This document shows positions 34,351 to 42,177 of a DNA stretch of 64,000 bases, in pieces. The notes beneath the pieces are model-generated. The model ran no database searches, was not told where the DNA came from, and saw only the letters and a program-made list of their open reading frames with translations. The position numbers and the translations under genes were made by a program. The DNA comes from Leisingera sp. ANG59 (GTDB lineage: Bacteria > Pseudomonadota > Alphaproteobacteria > Rhodobacterales > Rhodobacteraceae): positions 62,001 to 126,000 of the forward strand of contig NZ_WLCM01000011.1 in the NCBI RefSeq assembly GCF_013317235.1. Reading direction: 5' to 3'. Numbering within the stretch: position 1 is the stretch's first letter; each line of letters opens with the position of its first letter.

Positions 34351-35724
34351 ATGCCATTGGACATGAGCACGATACATGTGCAGCAAGTCACCCTGAACTC
34401 CCTGGTGCAGAACATTCTTTACGCATCGGGCATCGTCGGCGCCATCCTGGTCGTTGTCGGCCTGCTGCTGATCGACGCGGGCACCGCGCGGCGCAGGAAC
34501 CTGTTCAACTCGACCATCGAGAAGACGCTGGGGTTCTTCCTCGGCTTTGCCACCTACTACGTCATCGGATTCGGCCTGTGGGCCGGGCAGTATTACATCA
34601 TGGAAGGCGCGACCATGATGGATTCCATCAGGGACTGGTGGCTGGGCGGCGCCATGACAAACGCTCTGGCGCATCACACCGACCCGGCGACCTTTCCGGG
34701 GCTGAACACCTTCCAGATCTTTGTCTTCTTCCTGGCGGTGTTTGCCGGCATCATCAACATCCTGCTGCATTTCGCGGTGTCGGAGCGCATGAAGGCCTCA
34801 GCCTATTTCATCACCTGCATCGTGGCCGCGGTGGTGTCCTCGGCGCTCAGCTGGGCAACCTGGGGCTCGGTCGGGCCGCTGACCAATGCCGGTTTCCACG
34901 ACTTCTTCGGCGTCGGTTTCGTCTATCTGTTCCCGGCCGGCATGGCGCTGGTGTTCACCCCCAAGCTGGGCGCCCGCCCCGGCATGATGGAACCGCACCC
35001 GCGGATCTCGGCCTATCTGGCTCCCAGCATCGGCCTCTGCGCGCCGGGCCTGCTGCTGATCTTCGCCGGCCTGCCGATGGTGATCCTGTCCTGCCTGTTC
35101 TTCTTTGACCCCGAAGCGCTTGCGGTCAGCATCACCATGGCTGACACCAGTGTCGGCGTTGCAATCAACAACTACGCCCTGGTCTGGGCAGGCGGCGCGG
35201 TGACCGGTCTGGTGATCGCCTATGCCACCGGTAAATACGCCTATACCCTGCTGGGGCCGCTGGCAGGCTACGTCGCGGGCGCCTCCGGCTTTGATGTCTA
35301 CCTGCCCTGGCAGGCCTTCATCGTCGGCCTGGTGGCACCTTTTGCGGCCTTCGCGGTTTACGAGTTCACCCTGAAACGCGGTGTTGACGAGCACAAGCTG
35401 TTCCCGCTGTTCCTGGGCTCCGGCACCCTCGGTCTGGTGCTGCTGGGCCTGTTCAAGGCAGGCACCCCGCGCGGCGGCTACTTTGGCGTCGAGGAAGGCG
35501 CGTATGCCTTCCAGCACGGCGAGATCTCGCTGGTGATGCAGCTCGTAGGCACCGCCGCCTGTATCGGCACCGGTGTTGTCACCGCACTGATCCTGTCGTT
35601 CCTGCTGGAGCGCACCGTGGGGCTGAAGGTGTCCGAGGAGGACCAGATCGACGGGCTGGACGGCAAGAACTGGGATCTGGAGCCGGATGTTGTCACCCAT
35701 GCGGACAGTGCCCAGCGCGCCTGA
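34351..35724 (+). CDS. Ammonium transporter (Amt)-like membrane protein lacking the pore twin histidines
   Basis: 457-residue polytopic protein alignable by eye to Amt/AmtB: LLLIDAGTARRRNLFN matches ALFYGGxxRxKN, FAVSERMKASAY matches FAGALAERxRFSA, and SEEDQIDGLDG matches the Amt tail SEEEExxGLD. At the positions of AmtB His168 and His318 it appears to have Tyr192 (GVGFVYLFPAG) and Phe354 (LFPLFLGSGTLG). The tail also lacks HGExAY. So the fold looks retained while the conduction signature is gone. No glnK is adjacent. ATG 34351 was chosen; a second ATG at 34363 is possible. A terminator follows. Confidence 0.75.
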   Translation: MPLDMSTIHVQQVTLNSLVQNILYASGIVGAILVVVGLLLIDAGTARRRNLFNSTIEKTLGFFLGFATYYVIGFGLWAGQYYIMEGATMMDSIRDWWLGGAMTNALAHHTDPATFPGLNTFQIFVFFLAVFAGIINILLHFAVSERMKASAYFITCIVAAVVSSALSWATWGSVGPLTNAGFHDFFGVGFVYLFPAGMALVFTPKLGARPGMMEPHPRISAYLAPSIGLCAPGLLLIFAGLPMVILSCLFFFDPEALAVSITMADTSVGVAINNYALVWAGGAVTGLVIAYATGKYAYTLLGPLAGYVAGASGFDVYLPWQAFIVGLVAPFAAFAVYEFTLKRGVDEHKLFPLFLGSGTLGLVLLGLFKAGTPRGGYFGVEEGAYAFQHGEISLVMQLVGTAACIGTGVVTALILSFLLERTVGLKVSEEDQIDGLDGKNWDLEPDVVTHADSAQRA

Positions 35725-35746
35725 TCCCGCCTAACGCACTCTGAAG

Positions 35747-35775
35747 AGGCCCCAGCAGACGCCGGGGCCTTTTTT
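35747..35775 (+). terminator. Intrinsic terminator of the Amt-like gene
   Basis: AGGCCCC (35747-35753) pairs with GGGGCCT (35764-35770), followed by TTTTT. It lies 23 nt after the stop codon. Confidence 0.85.
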
Positions 35776-35842
35776 CGTGCCCGCAGGCCTGAAGACCCGA
35801 GAATCGGCTATAGTCGGTGTCATCAACAGAGAGGAGACGACC

Positions 35843-36040
35843 ATGCTGTACCCGCTTGCTTCGCTTGAGGCCGACAAACTGGACGCGATCAAGAGCCTGG
35901 AAAAGGACATCGGCAGCCCGGTGGTGGCGCTGGCAGGCGTAGAGGCAAACACCGCCGCCCTGCCGGAGGAGCAGCTGAAGAAGCTGCAGGAACTGGAACA
36001 GGAACTGGGTGTTGTTCTGGTGGCAGTTCGGCCGAACTAG
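35843..36040 (+). CDS. Small hypothetical protein
   Basis: 65 residues, start MLYPLASLEADKLDAIKSLE with a strong GAGGAG box. Predicted mostly helical, acidic, with LPEEQLKKLQELEQELGVVL near the end; no signal peptide, no Cys. I do not recognise the family. Codon usage and ribosome binding site support real expression. Sits alone between the Amt-like terminator and zinT. Confidence 0.65.
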   Translation: MLYPLASLEADKLDAIKSLEKDIGSPVVALAGVEANTAALPEEQLKKLQELEQELGVVLVAVRPN

Positions 36041-36236
36041 GCAGGGCGACCGTTACAGTCTGCGCGGTATCCGGGCAGGCCATCCTGACAGGGGAGAACG
36101 CCCGTCCGGCGCCACAGGCAGCAGCCGGGCGCAGGCGGATATCGCCCGGCCAGGCCGCCGCCGTGCATGTCCCCCCGCCAACTTCGGACCAGCCGCCCTT
36201 GCAGGGACCGGGCAAAACCTTTAGCCAGCGTTAGTT

Positions 36237-36253
36237 ATGTTATCACATATCTA
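36237..36253. promoter_or_regulatory. Zur-like box upstream of zinT
   Basis: ATGTTATCACATATCTA matches the left arm and centre spacing of the perfect ATGTTAT-N3-ATAACAT site before the zinc GTPase at 43387-43403; the right arm is degenerate. It ends 16 nt before the zinT start. Confidence 0.5.
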
Positions 36254-36269
36254 TCAACGAGAGAATCCA

Positions 36270-36926
36270 ATGACCAAGACCAAACTGATCTCCCTCCCTG
36301 CTCTTGCGGCCGGAGCGCTGCTGCTTTCGGCGGCGCTGCCTGCGGCTGCCGCCAGCACGCACAATCACAGTCACGAGCAGACCGAGGCGGCAAAGCGCAT
36401 CTACAAGGGGTACTTCGAGGACTGCGAGATCCAGCCGCGCCCCTTGTCCGACTGGGAAGGCGACTGGCAGTCGGTGTTCCCCTACCTGGAGAACGGCACA
36501 CTGGACCCCGTGCTGGAAGACCGCGCCGCCCATGGCAGCAAAACCGTTGAGCAATACCGCGCCTATTACACAACGGGCTATGGCACCGAAACGGACAGCA
36601 TCCGCATCGACGGGCAGACGGTAAGCTTCACCACGGATGCAAGCACCGTCAGCGGAACCTACGTTTCCGACGGCCACGAGATCCTGACCTACGACAAGGG
36701 CAACCGCGGCGTGCGCTATATCTTCAGGAAGGAAAGCGGCGACGCGGCGGCCCCCGGTTACATCCAGTTCAGCGACCACCGCATCGCGCCCGAAAAGGTC
36801 AGCCATTACCATCTGTACTGGGGCGATGAACGCACCGAGGTTCTGAAAGAGCTGACCAACTGGCCGACTTACTACCCCGCCTCGATGAGCGGCGAAGACA
36901 TCGTGCACGAAATGCTGGCGCACTGA
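36270..36926 (+). CDS. zinT: ZinT-family periplasmic zinc-binding protein
   Basis: 218 residues with a signal peptide (about 1-27, LPAAAAS) and an N-terminal His cluster (HNHSH) that should bind zinc. The ZinT/YodA lipocalin-like domain follows: GYFEDCEIQPRPLSDWEGDW, VEQYRAYYTTGYGTETD, GNRGVRYIFRK, and FSDHRIAPEKVSHYHLYWGD with metal-ligand histidines. ZinT scavenges zinc under limitation and is normally Zur-regulated, consistent with the box just upstream. No znuABC is in the window. Confidence 0.93.
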   Translation: MTKTKLISLPALAAGALLLSAALPAAAASTHNHSHEQTEAAKRIYKGYFEDCEIQPRPLSDWEGDWQSVFPYLENGTLDPVLEDRAAHGSKTVEQYRAYYTTGYGTETDSIRIDGQTVSFTTDASTVSGTYVSDGHEILTYDKGNRGVRYIFRKESGDAAAPGYIQFSDHRIAPEKVSHYHLYWGDERTEVLKELTNWPTYYPASMSGEDIVHEMLAH

Positions 36927-36959
36927 TTCCACAGGGCTGATCCGGGCCAGCGTCCGCGG

Positions 36960-37178
36960 TCAGCCACAGCAGCCGCCGACCCGTTGCACCGGCGGGCACG
37001 GGACGGTGGCGTAAGAGCAGAACACGCAGCAATCGCCGGGCTGCGGCTTCAGAACGATGCCGCAGGATCTGCATTCATAGAACCACTGGCAGGTCTCCGT
37101 TGGCATGGTCTCCGTCTCTCTATGGCCGCACTCCGGGCAGGTCAGGATGGTTTGCAATTCTATCGGCTGGTCAGTCAT
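36960..37178 (-). CDS. GDCCVxC-domain small metal-site protein
   Basis: 72 residues containing CPECGHRE, CRSCG and the GDCCVFCSY motif, plus a CPP and final GGCCG, giving ten Cys in all. The family is found beside mercury and heavy-metal transport genes and is known to include selenocysteine members; here all codons at these positions are TGC, TGT or equivalent Cys codons. Immediately downstream of the MerT-like gene (4-nt gap), so co-transcribed from the MerR promoter. Probably binds a soft metal. Confidence 0.8.
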   Translation of the reverse strand: MTDQPIELQTILTCPECGHRETETMPTETCQWFYECRSCGIVLKPQPGDCCVFCSYATVPCPPVQRVGGCCG

Positions 37179-37182
37179 CGGC

Positions 37183-37506
37183 TCACATCTGCATAATAAG
37201 ATAATCGTTTATCCGGCTCTCGTTCAGCGCGATCAGCCAGGCCACGGCGGTCAGCGCGGCACTGCCGGCAAGCCACCACCTGAAACGGGCCAGCGCCCCC
37301 CGCCTGAGCGACAGCCAACCGGCGACCAGCAGCAGCGCTGTTGACAGGAACAGCACGTGATAGCTGGCGGCAGCGATCAGGCCAAATACCGCAAGTCCGC
37401 TGCCGCCGATCCCCAGAAGCATCAGCATCATGGGCAAAACACAGCAGGCCGCCGCCAGCAGCGCCGACGCGGATCCAAGGTAACTCAGTCTCAGGTATTT
37501 CTGCAT
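37183..37506 (-). CDS. merT: MerT-like mercuric transport membrane protein
   Basis: 107 residues with three predicted helices (about 10-35, 40-63, 72-95). The first helix carries a vicinal Cys pair (Cys21-Cys22, AACCVLPM), the hallmark of MerT-type Hg(II) uptake proteins. The second cytoplasmic Cys pair of full MerT is not seen. ATG 37506 has a GGCGG box; a start 30 nt earlier lacks support. Transcribed from the MerR-type promoter upstream and followed by the GDCCVxC gene. No merA or merP is present in the window. Confidence 0.8.
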   Translation of the reverse strand: MQKYLRLSYLGSASALLAAACCVLPMMLMLLGIGGSGLAVFGLIAAASYHVLFLSTALLLVAGWLSLRRGALARFRWWLAGSAALTAVAWLIALNESRINDYLIMQM

Positions 37507-37548
37507 CTGCCGCCTTTCAGCGCGGGTTTGCCGCAAGGTCCGGCCGCA

Positions 37549-37579
37549 GGTATACCTCCTGTAGCGACTACAGGATCAA
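37549..37579 (-). promoter_or_regulatory. MerR-type promoter with 19-bp spacer and operator
   Basis: On the minus strand TTGATC (37579-37574) and TATACC (37554-37549) are separated by 19 bp, the over-long spacer diagnostic of MerR activators. Within it is the perfect 8-3-8 dyad TCCTGTAGCGACTACAGGA (37557-37575). It drives the MerT-like gene and lies 13 nt before the MerR start codon on the plus strand. Confidence 0.85.
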
Positions 37580-37592
37580 GCAGGAAAAACAG

Positions 37593-37982
37593 ATGATCCC
37601 CATCGGAGAAGCCTCCCGCCGGAGCGGCGTCGGGATCGAGACCATCCGCTATTATGAGCGCGAGGGCATCGTGCCCAAGCCTGCGCGGGCGTCGAACAAC
37701 CGGCGGCTGTACTCCGCCGGCGACGTCGGGCGGCTGCGGCTTCTGAAGAAGTGCCGCGCGCTGGGATTCCCGCTGGCGGATGCAAAGGCGCTGCTGGACC
37801 TGTCGGAGGAAGGCAGCACCGATTGCCAATCGGTCAAGGCGCTGGCAGAGCAGCACATCGCCAATGTGCGCAGCAAAATCGCCGAGCTGGAACGCCTGGA
37901 CGCAGCCTTGCATGAGCTGAGCGGGAACTGTGACAGCGGCAATGTTTCCTGCCCGATGCTGACCCGGCTGCAAGACGGCTGA
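37593..37982 (+). CDS. merR: MerR-family mercury-type regulator
   Basis: 129 residues. N-terminal MerR helix-turn-helix (IGEASRRSGVGIETIRYYER), a dimerisation coiled coil (about 80-110), and the mercury-binding cysteines: TDCQSV plus the C-terminal CDSGNVSCP, which matches C-x8-C GNVSCP of Tn-type MerR. It should activate the divergent MerT-like gene on Hg(II) binding by untwisting the 19-bp spacer. ATG 37593. Confidence 0.9.
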   Translation: MIPIGEASRRSGVGIETIRYYEREGIVPKPARASNNRRLYSAGDVGRLRLLKKCRALGFPLADAKALLDLSEEGSTDCQSVKALAEQHIANVRSKIAELERLDAALHELSGNCDSGNVSCPMLTRLQDG

Positions 37983-38016
37983 GGCGGAGGCGCGGGCTGG
38001 CTGCCCGGACAAAAAA

Positions 38017-38040
38017 AGCCCCGCAGTTTCCTGCGGGGCT
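38017..38040. terminator. Bidirectional terminator between merR and rpsA
   Basis: AGCCCCGCAG (38017-38026) pairs perfectly with CTGCGGGGCT (38031-38040). AAAAAAA on the left and TAGTTTT on the right give T-runs for both the convergent rpsA and merR transcripts. Confidence 0.9.
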
Positions 38041-38069
38041 TAGTTTTGTCAGCCGTGAGGCCGGGGAGC

Positions 38070-39749
38070 TTAGTCGCCCGACTTCAGTGCGGCGCCCAGG
38101 ATGTCGCCCAGCGATGCGCCGGAGTCCGAGGAGCCATACTGCTCGACTGCTTCTTTTTCTTCCGCGATCTCGCGCGCCTTGATGGACAGGCCCAGGCGGC
38201 GGGTCTTGGAGTCGACGTTGGTGACGCGCACGTCGACCTTGTCGCCAACCGAGAAACGCTCGGGGCGCTGGTCGGCACGGTCGCGGGACAGGTCGGAGCG
38301 GCGGATGAAGGACTTCATACCTTCGTATTCCACTTCGATGCCGCCGTCTTCGATTGCGGTCACTTCCACGGTCACGATCGAGCCGCGCTTCACGCCGCCC
38401 ACGGCTTCAGCGAACTTGTCGCCGCCCAGGGCTTTGATCGACAGCGAGATACGCTCTTTCTCAACGTCCACTTCGGAGACAACGGCCGAAACCATGTCGC
38501 CTTTGCGGTAGTTCTGGATCGCGTCTTCGCCGCGCTCGTCCCAGGACAGGTCGGACAGGTGAACCATGCCGTCGATGTCGCCGTCGAGGCCGATGAACAG
38601 ACCGAATTCGGTGATGTTCTTGACTTCGCCTTCGACCTGGGTGCCTTCCGGGTGGGTCTCAGCAAAGACTTCCCACGGGTTGCGCATGGTCTGCTTGAGG
38701 CCCAGTGACACGCGGCGCTTGGCACCGTCGATTTCCAGAACCATGACGTCGACTTCCTGGGAAGTGGAGACGATTTTGCCCGGGTGGACGTTTTTCTTGG
38801 TCCAGGACATCTCGGAGACGTGAACCAGGCCTTCGACGCCCGGCTCCAGCTCAACAAATGCACCGTAATCGGTGATGTTGGTGACGCGGCCCTTGTGCAC
38901 GGAGGACAGCGGGTACTTGGCGCCAACCAGATCCCACGGATCTTCCTGCAGCTGCTTCATGCCGAGAGAGATGCGGTGGGTCTCTTTGTTGATCTTGATG
39001 ACCTGAACCTTGACGGTTTCGCCGATCGACAGGATCTCGGAGGGGTGGTTCACACGGCGCCATGCCATGTCGGTGACGTGCAGCAGGCCGTCAACGCCGC
39101 CAAGGTCAACAAACGCACCGTATTCGGTGATGTTCTTGACGACACCGTCGACTGCCTGGCCTTCGGACAGGTTGCCGATGACTTCGGCGCGCTGCTCGGC
39201 GCGGGACTCTTCGAGGATCGCGCGGCGGGAGACGACGATGTTGCCGCGGCGGCGGTCCATCTTCAGGATCTGGAACGGCTGCTTCAGACCCATCAGCGGG
39301 CCGGCGTCGCGCACGGGGCGCACGTCAACCTGCGAGCCGGGCAGGAAGGCAACAGCCCCGCCCAGGTCGACGGTGAAGCCGCCTTTGACGCGGCCGAAGA
39401 TCGCGCCTTCGACGCGCTGATCGTCTGCGTAGGCTTTTTCCAAGCGGTCCCAGGCTTCTTCGCGGCGGGCCATCTCGCGGGAGATGACAGCTTCGCCACG
39501 GGCGTTTTCAGCGGCGCGCAGGAAGACTTCCACTTCGTCGCCGACTGCGATTTCAGCCGCTTCGCCGGGGTTTGCGAATTCTTTCAGATCAACGCGGCCT
39601 TCCATTTTGTAGCCGACGTCGATGATGGCCTGGCCGGCTTCGATCGCCAGCACTTTGCCTTTGACAACCGAACCTTCGTCCGGGGTGTCCATTTCGAAGC
39701 TTTCGTTCAGGAGGGCTTCGAATTCCTCCATCGATGCGTTTTGAGCCAT
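38070..39749 (-). CDS. rpsA: 30S ribosomal protein S1
   Basis: 559 residues made of six S1 RNA-binding repeats, each with the ITEYGAFVDLGGVDGLLHVTDMAW-type pattern (for example around residues 200, 285 and 370). S1 binds mRNA leaders and helps initiation. Normal length and intact. It is preceded by a 299-nt leader with a long-range inverted repeat, and by a PAS-domain gene rather than cmk, which commonly precedes rpsA. Confidence 0.97.
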   Translation of the reverse strand: MAQNASMEEFEALLNESFEMDTPDEGSVVKGKVLAIEAGQAIIDVGYKMEGRVDLKEFANPGEAAEIAVGDEVEVFLRAAENARGEAVISREMARREEAWDRLEKAYADDQRVEGAIFGRVKGGFTVDLGGAVAFLPGSQVDVRPVRDAGPLMGLKQPFQILKMDRRRGNIVVSRRAILEESRAEQRAEVIGNLSEGQAVDGVVKNITEYGAFVDLGGVDGLLHVTDMAWRRVNHPSEILSIGETVKVQVIKINKETHRISLGMKQLQEDPWDLVGAKYPLSSVHKGRVTNITDYGAFVELEPGVEGLVHVSEMSWTKKNVHPGKIVSTSQEVDVMVLEIDGAKRRVSLGLKQTMRNPWEVFAETHPEGTQVEGEVKNITEFGLFIGLDGDIDGMVHLSDLSWDERGEDAIQNYRKGDMVSAVVSEVDVEKERISLSIKALGGDKFAEAVGGVKRGSIVTVEVTAIEDGGIEVEYEGMKSFIRRSDLSRDRADQRPERFSVGDKVDVRVTNVDSKTRRLGLSIKAREIAEEKEAVEQYGSSDSGASLGDILGAALKSGD

Positions 39750-40048
39750 GAGGTCTCAGGTTTCCTTTACTAAGTGTTTCTGGCCATGCGGTTGTCTCCG
39801 CCGGTCTTGGTTAAGCCAGTCCAGATCGTGGCCCGGCGCATATCTGATCAAACAAACACAAAGGGCCGAGGTGTTCCCCAGCCCTGCTCAGATATGCCGC
39901 CCGGACGTTCGCCGCCCATGTTCTGACAGCGCGCGATATAGGCGGATTCCCGGATGCGCGCAAGGGAAAAGCCCTGCGGGGCAAGGGGCAAAGGGATTTG
40001 CAGCGGTCGGCGGAGCAATCTGCGGCGCTGCAACTTGCCCTATCCAAG
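39750..40048. other. rpsA leader/promoter region
   Basis: 299 nt without a gene between rpsA and the PAS-domain gene. It contains GCATATCTGA (39838-39847) and its exact inverted copy TCAGATATGC (39898-39907), which could close a 50-nt loop in the rpsA 5' leader. No standard terminator is obvious. Confidence 0.5.
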
Positions 40049-40537
40049 TCAGCGTGCCTTGCGGCTGTACTCCTCCGCCAGCAGGACGACACCCACAAGC
40101 ACATAGTCAACCGACACCCCCTCGCCCAGCAGCGGCAGATAGATTTCAGCGGTGCTGCGGTATTCCGGCAGCGGGCCGATATAGGGCAGCGCGGCCAGCA
40201 ATGGCCGGGAGCTGGAGGCGACTTCGTGGAAACAGCTCCATATCATCGATCCGGGTCCAAAACCGGGATGCTCGGATAGCCGGGTGCCAACATACTTGCG
40301 GCTCAGCGTGTTGATGATCTTGTTGCGGATATACAGCGCCTTGAAGTCGGCAGGTTCACCGGTTTGCGTCCGCTCAATTTCAAAGACGGACAAGATGTTC
40401 GGTGCCGGGCGGGCATTTGGAAGTTCGAATTGGGTGAGCCGCGGCAATTTCCCGTCTTCGGAAGCGTTCCGCCAGTGGAAGAAAACCTGCTTCAGCTCCG
40501 GCTGCAATTCGCCTGCAGAGAAATCGGACGTAAACAC
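40049..40537 (-). CDS. PAS_5-type PAS-domain protein
   Basis: 162 residues. FFHWRNASEDGKLPRLTQFE and the following IRNKIINTLSRKYVGTRLSE resemble the alphaproteobacterial PAS_5 (PF07310-type) family, single-domain PAS proteins with a conserved Trp-Arg and an RxVGTxL segment. Function is unknown; no output domain is attached. Start is GTG 40537, with only a weak GGGGA box, so the exact start is uncertain. Confidence 0.65.
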   Translation of the reverse strand: MFTSDFSAGELQPELKQVFFHWRNASEDGKLPRLTQFELPNARPAPNILSVFEIERTQTGEPADFKALYIRNKIINTLSRKYVGTRLSEHPGFGPGSMIWSCFHEVASSSRPLLAALPYIGPLPEYRSTAEIYLPLLGEGVSVDYVLVGVVLLAEEYSRKAR

Positions 40538-40745
40538 TCTTTGGCTGTCCCCGGCACAAACACATCACACTGCGGCACTTTGGAAGCGGCAGGAGCCGTG
40601 CCCAAAAAAGTAACACACAGCTGTTAATGTAGCCTGAAATCAGCGCATTAAAGGGTTCAGTTCAAATTGATTGCCCGTTTAGTCCTGCAAGGGGCTGCAG
40701 GCAGGCGGCCGCAAATGCCGCCTGCTGCCATCATGCGGGAAAACC

Positions 40746-41387
40746 TCAGGCGATCTCAGTCACGATGGTTTCACGGGACTTGCGGATCTTTTTCATCGGC
40801 AGCAGCCAGTCGCCGTCCTCCTGGCGGTAGCCAAGCGGCAGCAGGAGGACCGAGCGCAGGCCCTTCTCGCGAAGCTCTAGGATTTCGTCGATTTTCTCCG
40901 GCGTGAAACCTTCCATCGGGGTGCTGTCCACCTCCAGCTCCGCCGCGGCGGCCAGGGCAAAGCCCAGTGCGATATAGGCCTGGCGGGCGGCGTGGTCGTG
41001 GTTGGTGCGCTCCTCGCGCGGCAGGTAGCTGGCCTTGAGATTATCGTAATACTGCTTCAGCATCGGGATCTCGCCGCGCTCCTCAGTCATCTGGCGGGTC
41101 ACCGCGTCGATGCGGTCTTCGGAGTAGTTGTCCCAGGCGGCAAAGACGATGAGATGCGAGCCGTCGGTGATCTGGGCCTGGTCCCAGGCGTGCGGGCGGA
41201 TCTGCGCGCGGATTTTCGGGCTGGTGATCACGAAGACCTCAAACGGCTGGGTGCCGGAGGAGGTCGGCGCCATGCGGATTGCCTCGATAATCTGGTCGAC
41301 CTTTTCCTGCGGGACCGCCCTGGAGGGGTCCATTTTCTTGGTGGCGTAGCGCCAGTTCAGCTTCTCGATCAGGGAGCTCTTGCTCAT
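40746..41387 (-). CDS. Nitroreductase-family FMN oxidoreductase
   Basis: 213-residue NfsB-like enzyme. RYATKKMDPS near the start, IRMAPTSSGTQPFEVFVI for FMN binding, and a C-terminal LLLPLGYRQEDGDWL. It should reduce nitro-, quinone- or flavin substrates with NAD(P)H. ATG 41387 has a GGACC-type box. Divergent from an HxlR regulator, a common arrangement for electrophile-inducible nitroreductases. Confidence 0.9.
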   Translation of the reverse strand: MSKSSLIEKLNWRYATKKMDPSRAVPQEKVDQIIEAIRMAPTSSGTQPFEVFVITSPKIRAQIRPHAWDQAQITDGSHLIVFAAWDNYSEDRIDAVTRQMTEERGEIPMLKQYYDNLKASYLPREERTNHDHAARQAYIALGFALAAAAELEVDSTPMEGFTPEKIDEILELREKGLRSVLLLPLGYRQEDGDWLLPMKKIRKSRETIVTEIA

Positions 41388-41431
41388 GTGCCCGGTCCTT
41401 TCGCGGCATTGTGTGATGGGTGGTATAAATT

Positions 41432-41497
41432 TGTAACCGGCTATATAAGAGGTACCAAAAAGGGCACAAGAAGGCACATTTCTGAGCCCCGGTTACA
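41432..41497. promoter_or_regulatory. Long-spaced 9-bp inverted repeat in nitroreductase-hxlR intergenic region
   Basis: TGTAACCGG (41432-41440) and CCGGTTACA (41489-41497) are exact inverted copies 48 nt apart, flanking the likely promoters of both divergent genes. Candidate paired HxlR operators. Confidence 0.45.
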
Positions 41498-41511
41498 CGG
41501 AAGGAACCACC

Positions 41512-41889
41512 ATGGCAGAGGCGCAATGCCCGGAATGCGGGCGCATCAATGAGGTGCTGTCGCGGGTCGGCGACCGCTGGAGCGTGCTGATCGTGATCTC
41601 ATTGGCGCAATACGGCGTGCTGCGGTTCAATGAGCTGAAGCGGCATCTGGGGATTTCCCAGCGGATGCTGAGCCTTACCCTGCGCGAGCTGGAGCGCGAC
41701 GGGCTGGTGAGCCGCACCTATCACCCGAGAATCCCGCCCAAGGTGGAATACGCGCTGACGCCGCTGGGGGAATCGTTCCGCGAACCGGTCAAGGCGCTGG
41801 GGCTGTGGGCGCTGGAGCATCTGCCGGTGATTGATGCGGCGCGGGCGGAATATGATGCCGCCGCGGAGGCGGAGAAGAAGACCGCCTGA
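41512..41889 (+). CDS. HxlR-family transcriptional regulator
   Basis: 125-residue winged-helix regulator. CPECGRINEVLSRVGDRWSV contains the N-terminal redox/electrophile-sensing Cys positions of HxlR proteins; RFNELKRHLGISQRMLSLTL and LERDGLVSRTYHP form the helix-turn-helix and wing. Likely controls the divergent nitroreductase. Confidence 0.92.
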   Translation: MAEAQCPECGRINEVLSRVGDRWSVLIVISLAQYGVLRFNELKRHLGISQRMLSLTLRELERDGLVSRTYHPRIPPKVEYALTPLGESFREPVKALGLWALEHLPVIDAARAEYDAAAEAEKKTA

Positions 41890-41907
41890 TACGGCGGGCC
41901 GCGGCGG

Positions 41908-42177
41908 CTAGTCCCGGAACGCCCAGACGCGCGCGTCCCGTTTCAGCATCGCCTGTTCAGCGGCATCCAGCCGGGCGGCCGCGGCAGCGGGGTCGCGGCT
42001 GCCGCCCGCCCTGGTCCAGATCCTGAGCGCCGAGGCCGGGCTCCAGGGCAGGCAGGCGGAGGCCAGCCACTGCCGCAGCCCCGGCGGCAGCGCGTCATAG
42101 GCCTGCATCGGGTCCCCTGCCCTGCGCCGCCGTTTCAGGCGGGAGTTCAGGTTGCGGCGCGCCCGACGGTCAGCCAT
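41908..42177 (-). CDS. DUF6525-like small basic protein
   Basis: 89 residues, Arg-rich N terminus ([20 protein letters not shown]) then [20 protein letters not shown] and a helical C terminus. I recognise it as a Rhodobacteraceae family of unknown function (DUF6525). ATG 42177 overlaps the stop of the zinc GTPase (8 nt), so it is coupled to it. Confidence 0.75.
   Translation of the reverse strand: MADRRARRNLNSRLKRRRRAGDPMQAYDALPPGLRQWLASACLPWSPASALRIWTRAGGSRDPAAAAARLDAAEQAMLKRDARVWAFRD

Noticed and set aside
36960-37178. Selenocysteine in the GDCCVxC protein
   Set aside because: All positions of the motif are ordinary Cys codons and there is no in-frame TGA.
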